Assembly: GCA_950295325.1 (NCBI GenBank)
Contig: OX485804.1
Coordinates: 6,696,001-6,760,000 of the forward strand
Direction: 5' to 3'
Length of the DNA stretch: 64,000 bases
DNA from: Polytrichum commune
Taxonomy: Eukaryota; Streptophyta; Polytrichopsida; Polytrichales; Polytrichaceae
The notes under the pieces are model-generated. The model was not told where the DNA came from and did no database searches. It worked only from the letters and a program-made list of their open reading frames with translations. The stretch's first letter is position 1. The number at the start of each line of letters is the position of its first letter. Positions 24,326 to 35,839 of the stretch are shown piece after piece. The position numbers and the translations under genes are program-made.

Positions 24326-24610
24326 GGGGGAGGGGGGGGGGGGGTCCCATTCCATAGCACATAATGAAGCTCCCCCGTCTTGGGCCTTGCTATGAATAGA
24401 TCAACTTTGGCAGATACTATGTACCCACCATATCCTCCCCCGGCACGTGTTCTCAAGCATGTCATGATTTTTTGATGGCGGGATTCGACTTGGAAACGGA
24501 CCTCAAATTTGAGTTGAGTGTGTGTCCTTTTGTCGTCAATGGAGCCTTTACTTCATAGCCCCACAATAACCTTCTCTTTATTTGTGGTCCCATGAACGAG
24601 GAAAACCGAC

Positions 24611-24641
24611 GGCCACACTAAATGTGATATTTAGTGTGGCC
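24611..24641. repeat. Perfect short palindrome (13-bp arms)
   Basis: GGCCACACTAAAT and ATTTAGTGTGGCC flank a 5-nt loop. It resembles the M2 terminal motif and lies 28 bp before an M1 element. Confidence 0.85.
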
Positions 24642-24668
24642 AACTCCAAATGTCTTGCTCAATACTAA

Positions 24669-25259
24669 GGGCCACTTCACACACAAGGCTGAAGGTCCCT
24701 GGACCATGGCAATGTAAGAGCTCTCATTGGTCGAAAAGGCGGAGACCGTCCAAGTTCACTTCACACTAGGAGGTGAAGGCCTAAAGGCCCAAAGAAAAGT
24801 TTTTGGATGAAAAGTCTACATGGAGTTCTACATGGCATGTTGTGGATAATGGTGCATGGTACGGGAATTTGCACCAGACCCACCTCCAAGAGGTGGGCCT
24901 GACACGAATTCCGGGAGACCATGATTTTTTTAAATATTTTTCTCCAACAGGATAGACTGCATGGCAAATTCTAGAAAAAATTCCAAGATAGGTTCCAAGA
25001 GAGACAAACACCACCAAATAATTATTTTAAATTGGTAAAATTTGAGACATATTATATTAAACAAAATTCTCCCCTCTTTTTCCGCCAACAAAATATGCAA
25101 TGGTCCCGCAACATGGTTCATTCTCACTTCACACTATGCTTGAGGGCCCAAGACTACATAAAATGGCTTTCCCAACACCCATGGTATGGTCTTTGGATGA
25201 GAGTCAAGGGTCCTCACCATTACAAGGTCACGGCTCTTGACTCATGTGTGAAGTGCCCC
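24669..25259 (+). mobile_element. PIF/Harbinger-like MITE, family M1, copy 4
   Basis: Termini are GGGCCACTTCACACACAAGG and TCATGTGTGAAGTGCCCC, with an identical 3-bp target duplication TAA at 24666-24668 and 25260-25262. At 591 bp it is longer than copy 3 and diverged internally, but keeps the GGTCACGGCTCTTGACTC end block. No transposase. Confidence 0.8.
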
Positions 25260-25569
25260 TAATTGTAATCCACGGAATAGTGTTTGTCACCAACACTAAA
25301 TTGTTAACCCGACATTATTTGTCATTCCTTGTAATTTTATTTTTTAATATCTTTTTGGGTGGGGGGGGATTATAGATTCACAGTGTTGCAATTACTGTCA
25401 CTTACCAAGTGATTCTCCCTCCAACTTTCAATCATCCATGACAATATTTCATCACAAGTTGCTGACAAGAGAAGGTAGGGGTTTGGCCAATAGATGAACT
25501 CGTCCATCATGCATGACAATAGCTGTTCACTTATTCATAAGAAGTGTCATCCAAAAAGTTACCATAGTG

Positions 25570-25616
25570 ACATTAAATACCATACGAACACTGAATATCA
25601 TATTTTGTGTAGTTAC
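25570..25616. repeat. M2-type terminus fragment
   Basis: GTGACATTAAATACCATACG followed by TGAATATCATATTTTGTGTAGT reads like two nested M2 right ends. The left end was not found. Confidence 0.4.
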
Positions 25617-25621
25617 GAATG

Positions 25622-25805
25622 AAGCAATTGAGTTTGAGAAATAACCGGTTACAATTCAATACTTCAGGAAAATTACCAATCATTTTAGAGAAATCTATAG
25701 AATGTACCTCAAATTAGTAAAGGAACCCAAAAGATCACAATGTGTAATTGGTTGGAGTTAGAAACACTAGGGTATTGACCGATTATGCCCAAAAATTTGT
25801 GGCAA
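25622..25805 (+). repeat. Dispersed repeat family R3, copy 3
   Basis: AGCAATTGAGTTTGAGAAAT, GATCACAATGTGTAATTGGT, GAAACACTAGGGTATTGACC and TATGCCCAAAAAT are in R3 order. Similarity with the 18-kb copy extends to about 26010. Confidence 0.6.
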
Positions 25806-26439
25806 CCTACCACATGAGACTATAATTTATGGCTTCTCTCTCTCTCTCTGCCCACTTCTTGTAAGATACAACAACCATAATTGTTGCGAGATGAATAGCA
25901 ATTCCAAATCGCGTCCGTACCCATTTGTCTTATAACTTTTGGAGCCCATATGAATAGTTTGTTCATTATCAAAGTAAAAAAATCTTGTGTATTAAGTGGT
26001 CATACATGTTCCCCCAATCTTGTTGACTACTTAGCTTGGAATAGTCAGCAAATTTGGTGTGTGTAGTCCAATGTGATTCAAACACTTGTCTTATGGGTGT
26101 CAATTCTTAGATCCACAACCAACCACATACCACTTAAATAGAAGTGTTCATATTAATTCGTGTAGGATTTAGGCACGTCTACCTCATATAGGAAGTTCTA
26201 TATTGGCAAGGGCATAACATTGTAAGACATGTGCATGCTAGCATGTTTTTGTTGAATGAACCTCAGGGAGGTGACTATCGGAATTTTAAAAACCACGTGA
26301 GATAAAAAATAAGGTCAATTTAATTCGTTGAGGGTAAATTTTATAAATTTGTTAGATCTACCATAGCATTGGAAATATGTCCCCTACATGATTATATGTA
26401 AAATAGGGTGGTGAATAATTCCTCCATTTTAGTAATCAG

Positions 26440-26710
26440 CTCGGGGGGTGCACTTTACTAAACTTGTACGAGTCCACGTGAGTGCACAGGAGGGGTATTG
26501 ATTTGGACCTTGCCGTATTACGTATACATACAATAGACACATTTAGAACTGAAAATTATTCACGTATACTTACATTAAACATATATTTAAAACGGAATAC
26601 ATCTGTATACAAAGATATCTAGACATTTAACCTCTCGTATATAGGGGGTTTTTAGGAGGGGTCATGAACGCACGTGGTTCTCAAACATAATATACAGTGC
26701 ACCCCCCGAG
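26440..26710. mobile_element. 271-bp MITE with perfect 15-bp TIR and 8-bp target duplication (hAT-like)
   Basis: Ends CTCGGGGGGTGCACT and AGTGCACCCCCCGAG are perfectly complementary over 15 bp, with partial pairing beyond. The direct repeat GTAATCAG flanks both sides (26432-26439 and 26711-26718). An 8-bp duplication is the signature of hAT transposases, among others. There is no ORF. The intact ends suggest a recent insertion. A related right end lies near 29550-29598. Confidence 0.85.
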
Positions 26711-26718
26711 GTAATCAG

Positions 26719-29700
26719 TAGAAAAAAAATAGGGTCATAGGGATCCCTCCAAATGTGTGTAGTAGGATCAATAAAATAATTATGGGTTTGACTACTTAAA
26801 TGAATATTGTGTAAATTCTATCCAAATTTGAATGAAACGCGTTAGTATGGTAGGAAATATTGTGGATTTTATTGGGGGAAGGAATGTTGTGACTTCTTAA
26901 TAGCCCTTGGGCTTGCTTAGGGTTTGGGCAAGCACAGTGGCGTGAAGGCGGTGAGGTTCAGGTAGGAGGTCTTGCGTTGGTAAAGCGTGAAACAATGAAG
27001 CGACACAAAGGCGGTAGGTAAGATGCATTTTTTGGAGCTTTCTTCTTTGCTTCATAGCATTCACACATGGTGTTTCACGAGAGCCAAAGATTTGGCTTGC
27101 TTCGCTCTCTTTTGGTAAGAGTCGATTTCAAACTCCAATTCTTTGATTTTCCTCTTCCACTAACCGTTTTTCAACGACATGCTGTTAATTTCTGACACCC
27201 TCCTAAATGTGAAATATAGAAAGATGAAGAGTTACAAGACCTGAATGTGAGTGTAGTATGATGAGATGTTGATGATTACATCAATGCTTCATTTTCTACA
27301 AAATGAATGTTGTTGGGTTTTGGGATGGATTGTGGAGTGTATTTTATGCAGAGAAGTACAACAAATATTTCATCTACAGTTAAATCAACTCTTAGGAGGA
27401 GTAGGGGCACAGGGAGGTCACTTCATTGTCAAGTTGACACCACGTGTGGACAAAGTTTGCTACCCCTATATTACATGCCATATATAATTTTAAAATTTAT
27501 GATATTTTTTCTACATATACATAACCATTGATAGTATCTTTTGTATAATTTTTTGAAATTTTTAGTCATCTTTATTTATTTTTAGTAATTGTTTTAGTTC
27601 AATTCTGTGTCATTCTAGTTACAAATGGTATGTTTTATGAAAAAAAGAAATCATCAAATTTAGTTACCGCTTTTGACTATGTCATAGGTACTGTGTATAT
27701 CTACTCATGAAAAAATTTTGATAAAATTTTGACCCATTTTGGTGGTGCAACTTACCAAAAGAAGATTTTTTTTGGTCGCACGTGGTGTTCAACTTGACAA
27801 TGGAGTGATCTACCCATGAGTAGGGGAAGATCTTCCAAAATTTTGCAAACTACATGTATCATTAATAGAGTTGACCAAGGCACGTGGTGTATATAACGAG
27901 TTTAGAAAATGAGACGGAAGGTAGTACAAGGTGGGGAAGTTGCAAGCATCTCATTGACATTCTTAATTGGAAGGTCAACAATGATTAAAAAAAAAACAAG
28001 TATTGTCATATCCAGTTTTATGATTTATCTTAATTATTTTAGAAAATCCTTGGACACTTCAAATTTAAATATGACCACTCATATTTTATTTGGGTTGATG
28101 TAGATAGCGTAGTTTGCACAATGACTATATTATTTGATGTAGAGAGGGATGTCTTTGAGCTTGATCCGGTTGATGGGAACTCCTTGAATGAGTTTGTTGA
28201 AAAATCTGCATAAAATTAATAATGATGTAAGATATTAGTTGTGATCCCATACCCATATCACAAAATAACTAATTCTCTTTCTAGTGTACAAATTATGAAT
28301 GATTGGTGTAAAAAATATTTTTTAAGTTAGTAGATGTTATTTAATCTATGAAATTCTTTTGCTTCATTCAAAGATGTCGTTTATTAATGAACATTAGATG
28401 GTTGAAGTGATAAGCATGTATTAGACTTTTCAAATGCATGAAGATGATGAGTTAACTTTCAATCCAAATTCGGAAGAAGCTAGGGACTATGTTTTCCAAA
28501 ACCTTGAATTTACATATTTGCTTGTTGTTTGGTCTTGTATAGATTTTTGAATGAGCATGTTCAATTTTCTAAATCTAAAAACCTAGTTTTCAAGCCATGA
28601 AATTATAAGAATTAAAGTTGGCTTGTGGTTCATTCTTCATTATTTTTTATTGTTCGCTTACTTGTCTTGCTAGTAGTGTCCAATATGCCAAGATTCTATT
28701 GATTGTCTTTTTGCTATAACTACATTTTGTAGATGATCGATGGTGCGCTATAATATTTGGCAACCTCGCCGTGGTAGACTCAGAGGATTGTGTTTTGCCT
28801 TGGAAGAAGACATTGTGGAGTGGTTAGAGACTTTGAAGGTTACCCGCCTCATGCCAACGATTAATTTTAATTATTCCTCATCATTGGTTTTAAACTTCTC
28901 CAATTTTTTTAGTCTAATCATGATATTGTAGAGGATACTGACATGTATTGGAGGGTGCATAGTTATATTCTAACCCTTCACATTGTAAATATTTGGTACA
29001 AGGTTGAATGTGTTTGTGAACACAGTTAATGTAAATGTTTTCAATTTTTGTATTTAGTTTTCTTTCGTTTGAATGCAATCTTTTATTTTTGAAGTAGATA
29101 GTTGTGCAAAATGTCATGTCTTGTGACAATTGATTGTATTTCTTGTTTTTTCCTATCCATGTTTATAACTTGTCTATGTTAGTTTGTACATTTTGTTATC
29201 TCCATGTTGATTGGTAACCTTTTAACTAGTATCCAAATGCTATTGGTTGTGTCTTAAATGGCACATTAAATGATTTAGCATTGGTATACCTAATTGAGAC
29301 CAATTGAATGCCAAGATGGATGATATGGAATGTTTGTTGCTCACATAGTTGATTTTGCAATGCTATAGTATTCCGTTCATTATTTGATACTTGTACGATT
29401 TATAAAAAAATATGGTGCCAAAAATTAACCTCTCTAAAAAATTACAAATAAATATAGGGTGCTAAAAAATAAGTCAAAGTAGCTTTATATCTACAAATAG
29501 GGAGGGAAAAAATATTGAAAGATGCATAAATATCCCCCCATTAAATACCCCATTATCGCACGTGGTTACAAAATGTAATGGGGGTGTGATCCCCCGAGGA
29601 ATGAACATGTAGTCTTTACAACCTAATGTATCAAGAATAAGCAGAAATTTGGTTGTATGTGATTAGATATGTTTGTGGTATGTATTTGAGTCTTTGGCTT

Positions 29701-30501
29701 TACACGAGTCCAAATCTTCCTACAATTTATTCTACAAATATGCATTCTATGATTGGAATAACCCATACGATGGATGGGCTAAATTGAGACGAGGTAATTC
29801 TCAACAATTTCATCTTAAAAATCAAGAAGTTTTCTTGAACACTTGCTTATGACATCTTGAGGTTTGGATGGGACCTTTCAAACCTTTAAGGATATGGCAT
29901 CCACCCATTATTTGTTTCGCAATGGCTTTTAATTCCTCACCTATAGTTGGTCATGTAAGCAACTTACCAAAGTTGTATGGAGAATAGCTTTGCACATCGT
30001 GAGTCATTATAATATGAAATTTGAAGAAGAATAAATAGATCATAGATCAATTGTTAGCACTTGGCGTGCCAAACATTACACAAGGTTGTGATTTTGTAGG
30101 TGGGTTACTAGCACTTTCATGCAATTTGTTGTTTGATTGTCAGTTGTGGAGACATTCATGCAAGCTATTGTCTAGATTCTTGCATGTTTCTTCATCAATT
30201 CACACATTTTGTTCCATGCATGTCGTTGAATTGTTGAGGCATCACGTCTAGGGCTCAAAATCCTCTTCCATGTGACACCCTAAAATAGCCAAAAACACGG
30301 TGTAGGCTTCACTCAGGTGGTTTGGGTGTTTGGTTCCTGGAACGGTTACCGAACGAGCGGGTCCAATTGCTTCATTAACTAAAGATGTGTTCCACTAAAA
30401 GCTAAGGCGGCTTCACTCAACTTCCAACCACTTCATCAAACAACACCACACCTCCCACTTTGACTACTATAGGCAAGACAACACGTGTAGAATACCCATT
30501 G
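26719..30501. other. AT-rich gene desert
   Basis: No conserved exon seen on either strand. Short ORFs (27266-27487, 27909-28103, 28740-28931, 30051-30251) have no recognisable domain. The 29550-29598 segment (CGCACGTGGTT...GATCCCCCGAGG) resembles the right end of the 26440-26710 MITE. Confidence 0.45.
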
Positions 30502-30635
30502 GTGTCTACGTCCTGCAAAGGGCGAAGTAGTTTTACATCTAACGCCACTGCCGTAAGGCATGACCTAGGGTGTTCTACGAACAAACACTTTATTCACTCC
30601 GGCCACCTCCAGAGATCGGAGTTCTTCTTCTTCTT
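30502..30635 (+). repeat. Dispersed repeat R5, copy 2
   Basis: GTGTCTACGTCCTGCAAAGG, ACGCCACTGCC, TTCTACGAACA, ATTCACTCCGGCC and GGAGTTCTTCTTCTTCT, as at 18481-18617. Confidence 0.6.
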
Positions 30636-30996
30636 AGAATACCCATTGAAAAGAAAGAAAAATATTGTGACTAAATGTGTGGCCTAGGACTTTATTGTGC
30701 ACGATTTAAGACATTATTTAGAATGAGATATGACCATAGAAGAGATAGCTTCTTGAACAATATACAAAAGATTGTGCAACTGCCAAGCTTATTTGGCAAG
30801 GAGGACACGAGGCCTTGAGTCAGTTCATATTATGTGGAATAGTTTTACAATTTGTGCCAAATATATATACAAAGTGGAATACCACTTGTTTGATGGGCAC
30901 TTGACCAAGAAAGAGAAGGTCAACATGTGTCCCAATTCTATTGCGGTATAATGTCATATTTGGTGGAGCATACTCCAAGCTGACAAAGAGGCTTCA

Positions 30997-31496
30997 TGGC
31001 CACTCCACGCACGAGCCAAGAGCCATGACAATGACATTGTGAGAGCCCAAAAGAAAGTGTCTAAAAGGCCGTCCCAACACACCTCCAAAATCATGTAGTG
31101 TGGTCATGGATCCTCAGGTGTAGTGTGAAGTCACATATGACTGGGCCCTCAATCAAATGCTATTTCAATGAATTTAGGATCATGCAGGTCCTCACACATG
31201 ATAAAATAGAATAAATCAAGAAATGTGAGCGTTCGGAGTGTCACAGTCTCCTGGTTTTGTGTCAGGCCTACCTCCAAGAGGTGGTTTTTGAAAGTAGTCC
31301 AAGTGACCATGAAACATGATCCATTCGATGCCATGAAGGAATCCATGAACACTTTACATCCATCTTGTATTCACATACTCCGTTGGTCCCTCAAGCATAG
31401 TGTGAAGCGAACTTGGACCGGCTCCACCTTTTCCGCCAATGAGAGTGCTTGAACTGTAATGGTCACGGGCTCTTAATATTGTGTGTGAAGTGGCCC
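30997..31496 (-). mobile_element. PIF/Harbinger-like MITE, family M1, copy 5
   Basis: 500 bp, in the opposite orientation to copy 3. It starts TGGCCACTCCACGCACGAG and ends TGTGTGTGAAGTGGCCC, with an identical 3-bp flank TCA on both sides (30994-30996, 31497-31499). It includes the CTACCTCCAAGAGGTGG block typical of the family. Confidence 0.78.
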
Positions 31497-31651
31497 TCAT
31501 AATAGTCTTATTTTAAAAAAATCATAGATTCAAACAAGTTTTTGTAAGCATTTATCGTTGCATGATAATGCTCAAACCATGAAAGAATGCTTGAGGGAGG
31601 GCCAAAAGTAAGGGCCCAAATATGTGAGAATATATAAATACAAGTTGATGA

Positions 31652-31868
31652 TCTACACTAAATATGATATTTAGTGTCACTTACGATTTGGATTTAAACA
31701 AAGCTATGTGTTTTGACTATTCATGTAGTTTTTTACCAAGTAAAGTTGTTAATGTCCTATAATGTCCAAACAATCAATTTAAACATTTGTTGGTAAAATA
31801 TGAATATATATATGTATAATTGTGTGATTAAAATAGTAAGTGAATCTAAATATAGTATTTTATGTAGT
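31652..31868. mobile_element. Short M2-type MITE (about 217 bp)
   Basis: The left end TCTACACTAAATATGATATT with TAGTGTCACTTAC pairs with the right end GTAAGTGAATCTAAATATAG... TATGTAGT, as imperfect inverted repeats of about 30 bp. It carries M2 terminal motifs without the M2 interior. Confidence 0.5.
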
Positions 31869-32594
31869 AAATTTATATGTCCGATGATGGCAAAACTAGT
31901 TATTCCAAGTTGTATATATTGTGGTCATTGCCATTGTTGTGATACTTCTTTGTTTTTGTTTTTGAATTTCAAGCTTTAGCAAAGAGCTCTTGACACTCAT
32001 TTGCTTCCTACGTTGATATTGAGTTCTAAGCCTCTAATGTAATTTCTTTTGGAAAATAAACTTTATATGTACGTAGAAGATGATGATTTTTTAATTTAAG
32101 TTTTTTTGTGAGTTCTCTTTTGATAATGTTTGTGTGGTGTTGGCTCTTAATTAATAGAAAGCCCAATAAGCACAAATAACAAACCCTCTCCAAAGCTCAA
32201 GAAACCTTCAAAAAAAGTCTTATGATCTCAAAGCAATCGACAAGACACCTTCTCAAGACTCAATGAACCCTAAGAGGAACAATGTTAATACAATGTGGAG
32301 TTTTGGAAATGGACTGACCATCCTTACAACTTGACAAACCTTCCGAAAACTTACCTAAACTCAAAGCAAACGACAAACACACCTTCTCAATGTTCAATGC
32401 AACCCTAAGAGAAGTGATGTGCATCCATTGCAGAGCTTTGGAAGAGGGATCAACCCTCTCCTAGGCTCAAGAAACCTTTAAATGTGAACTAAACTCAATC
32501 ATGATATTTTACATCCAAAGACCATTTTGTTTGTCCACAATACTTCATCCAACTGTTTGACCAAGGGATCCAATGGTATAAAATAGCAGTGTGT
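31869..32594. other. Intergenic; internal partial duplication
   Basis: An imperfect repeat, with CTCAAAGCAATCGACAAGACA / CTCAAAGCAAACGACAAACAC followed by ACCTTCTCAA and CAATG, lies about 140 bp apart (near 32227 and 32361). No gene seen. Confidence 0.5.
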
Positions 32595-33422
32595 GCGTGT
32601 GTTAACATATTATATCATATACATTCTAAATTCTCTTATATCAATCTCCTATTCTCTTATATCAAAACCTTAGGGAATAAGTGTCCTTTGTCTAAATCTC
32701 ACTCCTTATTGTCACATAACCCTCCCCTATATCATAGGTTTTTGACATTAATGCTTGAACAACTCCAATTGTCTTTCTTTGTCATATTGCATCATATCAC
32801 AAGGCCATGCTCATAGTTCCCAAGTCCCTTCGTTGTCAACAATTCAATTTTACTACGATTTATTTGTTGCAATCTTTTGTTACTTGGACCATCAATGCCA
32901 TGTTTCCAAACTCATAGTCAACAGAACAATTTGGCTTCCCTTTCTCTTATTATGGATGTGGTCCTACTTTTGTGTTTCATGAGCAGTAGGTGGAACCATG
33001 AGTTGTGTCCAATTGTTGTGCATAACCTTAAGATTGATTCACTTTCACCTACCAAGACCTGGTTGGTTTAAAAATAATCCTTGTTCGTGATAGTTTTGTT
33101 TTGTTATGGTATTGTGTAGTAATATGACCACATGCAATTTACTTACATATGTTGCAAAGTTTATTTTCTTTCCACTTGTAATGAAGTGCAGTATAATGAT
33201 GTGAGTTGACGTGAGTGGCATGATTTGTGATGGACATGTTAGGGCTAGAGCAAATTAAGTGTTTGGGTTCATTTGGAGCAATGTGTGTTATGTTGCACTT
33301 GATGTTATTCCATAATGTCACACACTACACTAATTCTATGTCATCACGCACCCATGTTAGAACTACATAACTCCTTAATGTCACTTATTTGATATAAGTG
33401 TGATATTACAAAGTTTAGAGTG
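32595..33422 (+). mobile_element. MITE-like element, family M3, copy 2 (longer or diverged interior)
   Basis: Shares TCTCACTCCTTATTGTCACA and TATTCCATAATGTCACACA... ACTAATTCTAT with 6490-6973, and ends AGTTTAGAGTGT at 33422. At about 828 bp its centre is larger than, and unlike, that of copy 1. The left end is poorly defined. Confidence 0.5.
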
Positions 33423-35129
33423 TATATGAAATAAAATTTTGAAATCTATATGAGCATTATAACCCCTATGAAAGGTTGCAACTTTTTGGAAATGCCACCT
33501 CTTGGCACACGCACCTAATGCTTGGGTTGGCCATTGTGATAGGGTGCACTAGATAATCACTTGTTAAGAAAGTAACCCTTCCTAGAACTATTATGGCCTC
33601 AGGCAACTTAGCCTCAAAGGTTGATTTTTTATAAGCCCCTGGTCAACCATTCATATTAGGGTTATAGGTGGATTGTGACAACAATAGCTATGAATTATTC
33701 CAACAATTCAATACAATAGCGCCAATGACTATTCTAAGGGCTAGGAGAGCCCTTGAATTGGCTTCGAATATAATTTGTTACGGGAGCTTTTTAGTCACAT
33801 AGAAATGCCTCTTGTGGTCAAAGGATTGTTTGTAAGTTTCCATAATAGAATAGACGATACAATCAAATGCAATAAAATGTTTGTATTTGAAATTTTGATT
33901 TTTAATATTTTAAGATCAAATGCTTTAAAACATTTTGTAAAACATTACAATGTTGCTACATATTGATTAAATTGTACGAATGTACTTTTGTGAGCATACT
34001 TCAACACAAAACATTCTTTTTTCATTGTACTCAACCACATTAACGCTTTAGAATGTACTTCAGAACTTAGGGATTTGGTTTTAGAGTTAGTGTAAATAAT
34101 TTTTTTATAAAAAACCCTCCAATTTTACTCTCCCCAAACACTAATTTAGAATATTGAGTTAATAGTTCAATAATTAGAAATTGCTCAACAAAATGAACAC
34201 CACTGAGATCAATCCAATTGAACGATATATTAATTACCAATGAATCTCAAAATTCAAAATTTGCCATAATTTTAGTCACTACACCACATCGCAAAAGTTG
34301 GGAATTTGACAAGCATTATGCTCCTTTTATTTCAGCAAGCTATTCCAAAATGAACAATTTTTAGCTTGAGTTTTATTCACTACTTCCCCTTGAAAACTGA
34401 CACCTACCTCCACTTGATTTGCATGATTGGAAGTATCAACAACTTAAAAGAAAAAAAAACACATAGTCACCTTGTTGGTTGCATAGAGGATCCCATGTGT
34501 GATCGACACTTTTGTAGGAACAACGATCCCATACTGTCACACTTGATGGCCAAGTCTACCTTGGCTAAAGTCTAGCTACCACCCTTCACATTCAGACTAC
34601 ATTCTTGCATGATTTGTGGCATATGCTAGCCTCTCACTTCCCAGTCCCCAGTTTAAAAAGGAAGAAAAATGAGGGGTTGAATAACGTTATGGCAATTGAT
34701 GTATTCGACATTTAGAATGTATTTGGCATTTTGACTCGTGACCATTGATCCCCTATATAAGTTGCAACCTTATACATACACATGTAATAAAGTATGGGAG
34801 TGTCTAGACTCTATAGTTCAAATTCTAAGAATATATTTATCCAAATATGCACATTTGTATAAGTCGAAATTAGTGAAACAAGAAAACGGTAGAACCGTGA
34901 GGCTCTGTCCTTTACTATGAAAGACTACAATTATAGTTGTCCACTTTGCTCATGCCAATCCATGGCTATTTACTATACCAACCCTTTCTTGGATTTGTGC
35001 ACCTTCTTCTCAAATGCAGGTCAAGGATTTTGATATCACCCGAAGTTTTTAGAATAAATAATCAAGAATTGCCGAAATAACTATACTTAACTAGATTTCT
35101 TTCAATGCATTTTAGGGAGCAATTATAGT
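33423..35129. other. AT-rich intergenic, no gene recognised
   Basis: Short ORFs only (33775-33966, 34366-34575, 34738-34920), without recognisable domains. Confidence 0.4.
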
Positions 35130-35165
35130 TCTCTCTCTCTATATATATATACACACACACACATA
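35130..35165. repeat. Compound (CT)n(AT)n(AC)n microsatellite
   Basis: Three dinucleotide motifs follow one another. Confidence 0.9.
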
Positions 35166-35391
35166 TACATATATAATTATAGTTAACATCCACATTAAAT
35201 AAAGTGGACCAAAAATAACAAGAACAAGTAACGTTCAAGTGTGAACGCAAAGTGGTTAGGAAATTTGCTCTTGAAACGAAGAAGTTGATCCATAGCCTCG
35301 TCCTACAGACAGAGCCAATAAATTCATTTGCTCAAGTCAACCTTGCGGATGCCTTCTTATTTTGGAGTTGTGAGTAGTGTAGTGGAGGCTA

Positions 35392-35837
35392 CATTTTACC
35401 CTCTATAAATGTTAACCCTCGGGAGTGGATCAAAGTTAACATTTATAGAGGTGTTAACAGTTAACAATTATAAAATTACTTATTTGAGCAATATAAAAAT
35501 CTTAACATTTATAAATATAAGCAATTGTGAAGAGTCCTTGTGAGAGAATACCATTCATAAAATTGCAAACCCAATCAAAACTTTATTCAATATCAAGTTT
35601 ACAAATCACGGGTGAAGTATGAATCAATAATGTGGATGTGTAGTTTTTATCATCCATATTATGGTTGTATTTCATTCGTTAAAATTTATAGAGTCAAATT
35701 TACAAAGAAGGGAGTACCATTTTGTTAACAGTTAACACGTTTAACATTTATAGTGTGCAATATGTGGGGAGTAGAAAAAAGTTAACATTTAGAGAGGGTT
35801 AACACTTATAGGTGTAACATTTATAGAGGGTGGACTG
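35392..35837. mobile_element. Pogo/Emigrant-like MITE (446 bp)
   Basis: The left end CATTTTACCCTCTATAAATG and the reversed right end CAGTCCACCCTCTATAAATG are inverted repeats flanked by TA on both sides (35390-35391, 35838-35839). The CAG...CTCTATAAAT terminus is that of Emigrant/Lemi (Tc1-mariner, pogo group) elements in plants. Inside, the terminal motif TTAACATTTATAGAGG recurs several times in sub-terminal positions. It lies about 1.4 kb before the FAM91 start codon. Confidence 0.78.
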
Positions 35838-35839
35838 TA

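Noticed and set aside
24112-24465. 117-codon minus ORF with poly-Pro
   Set aside because: Created by the poly-G run and the degenerate tandem array.
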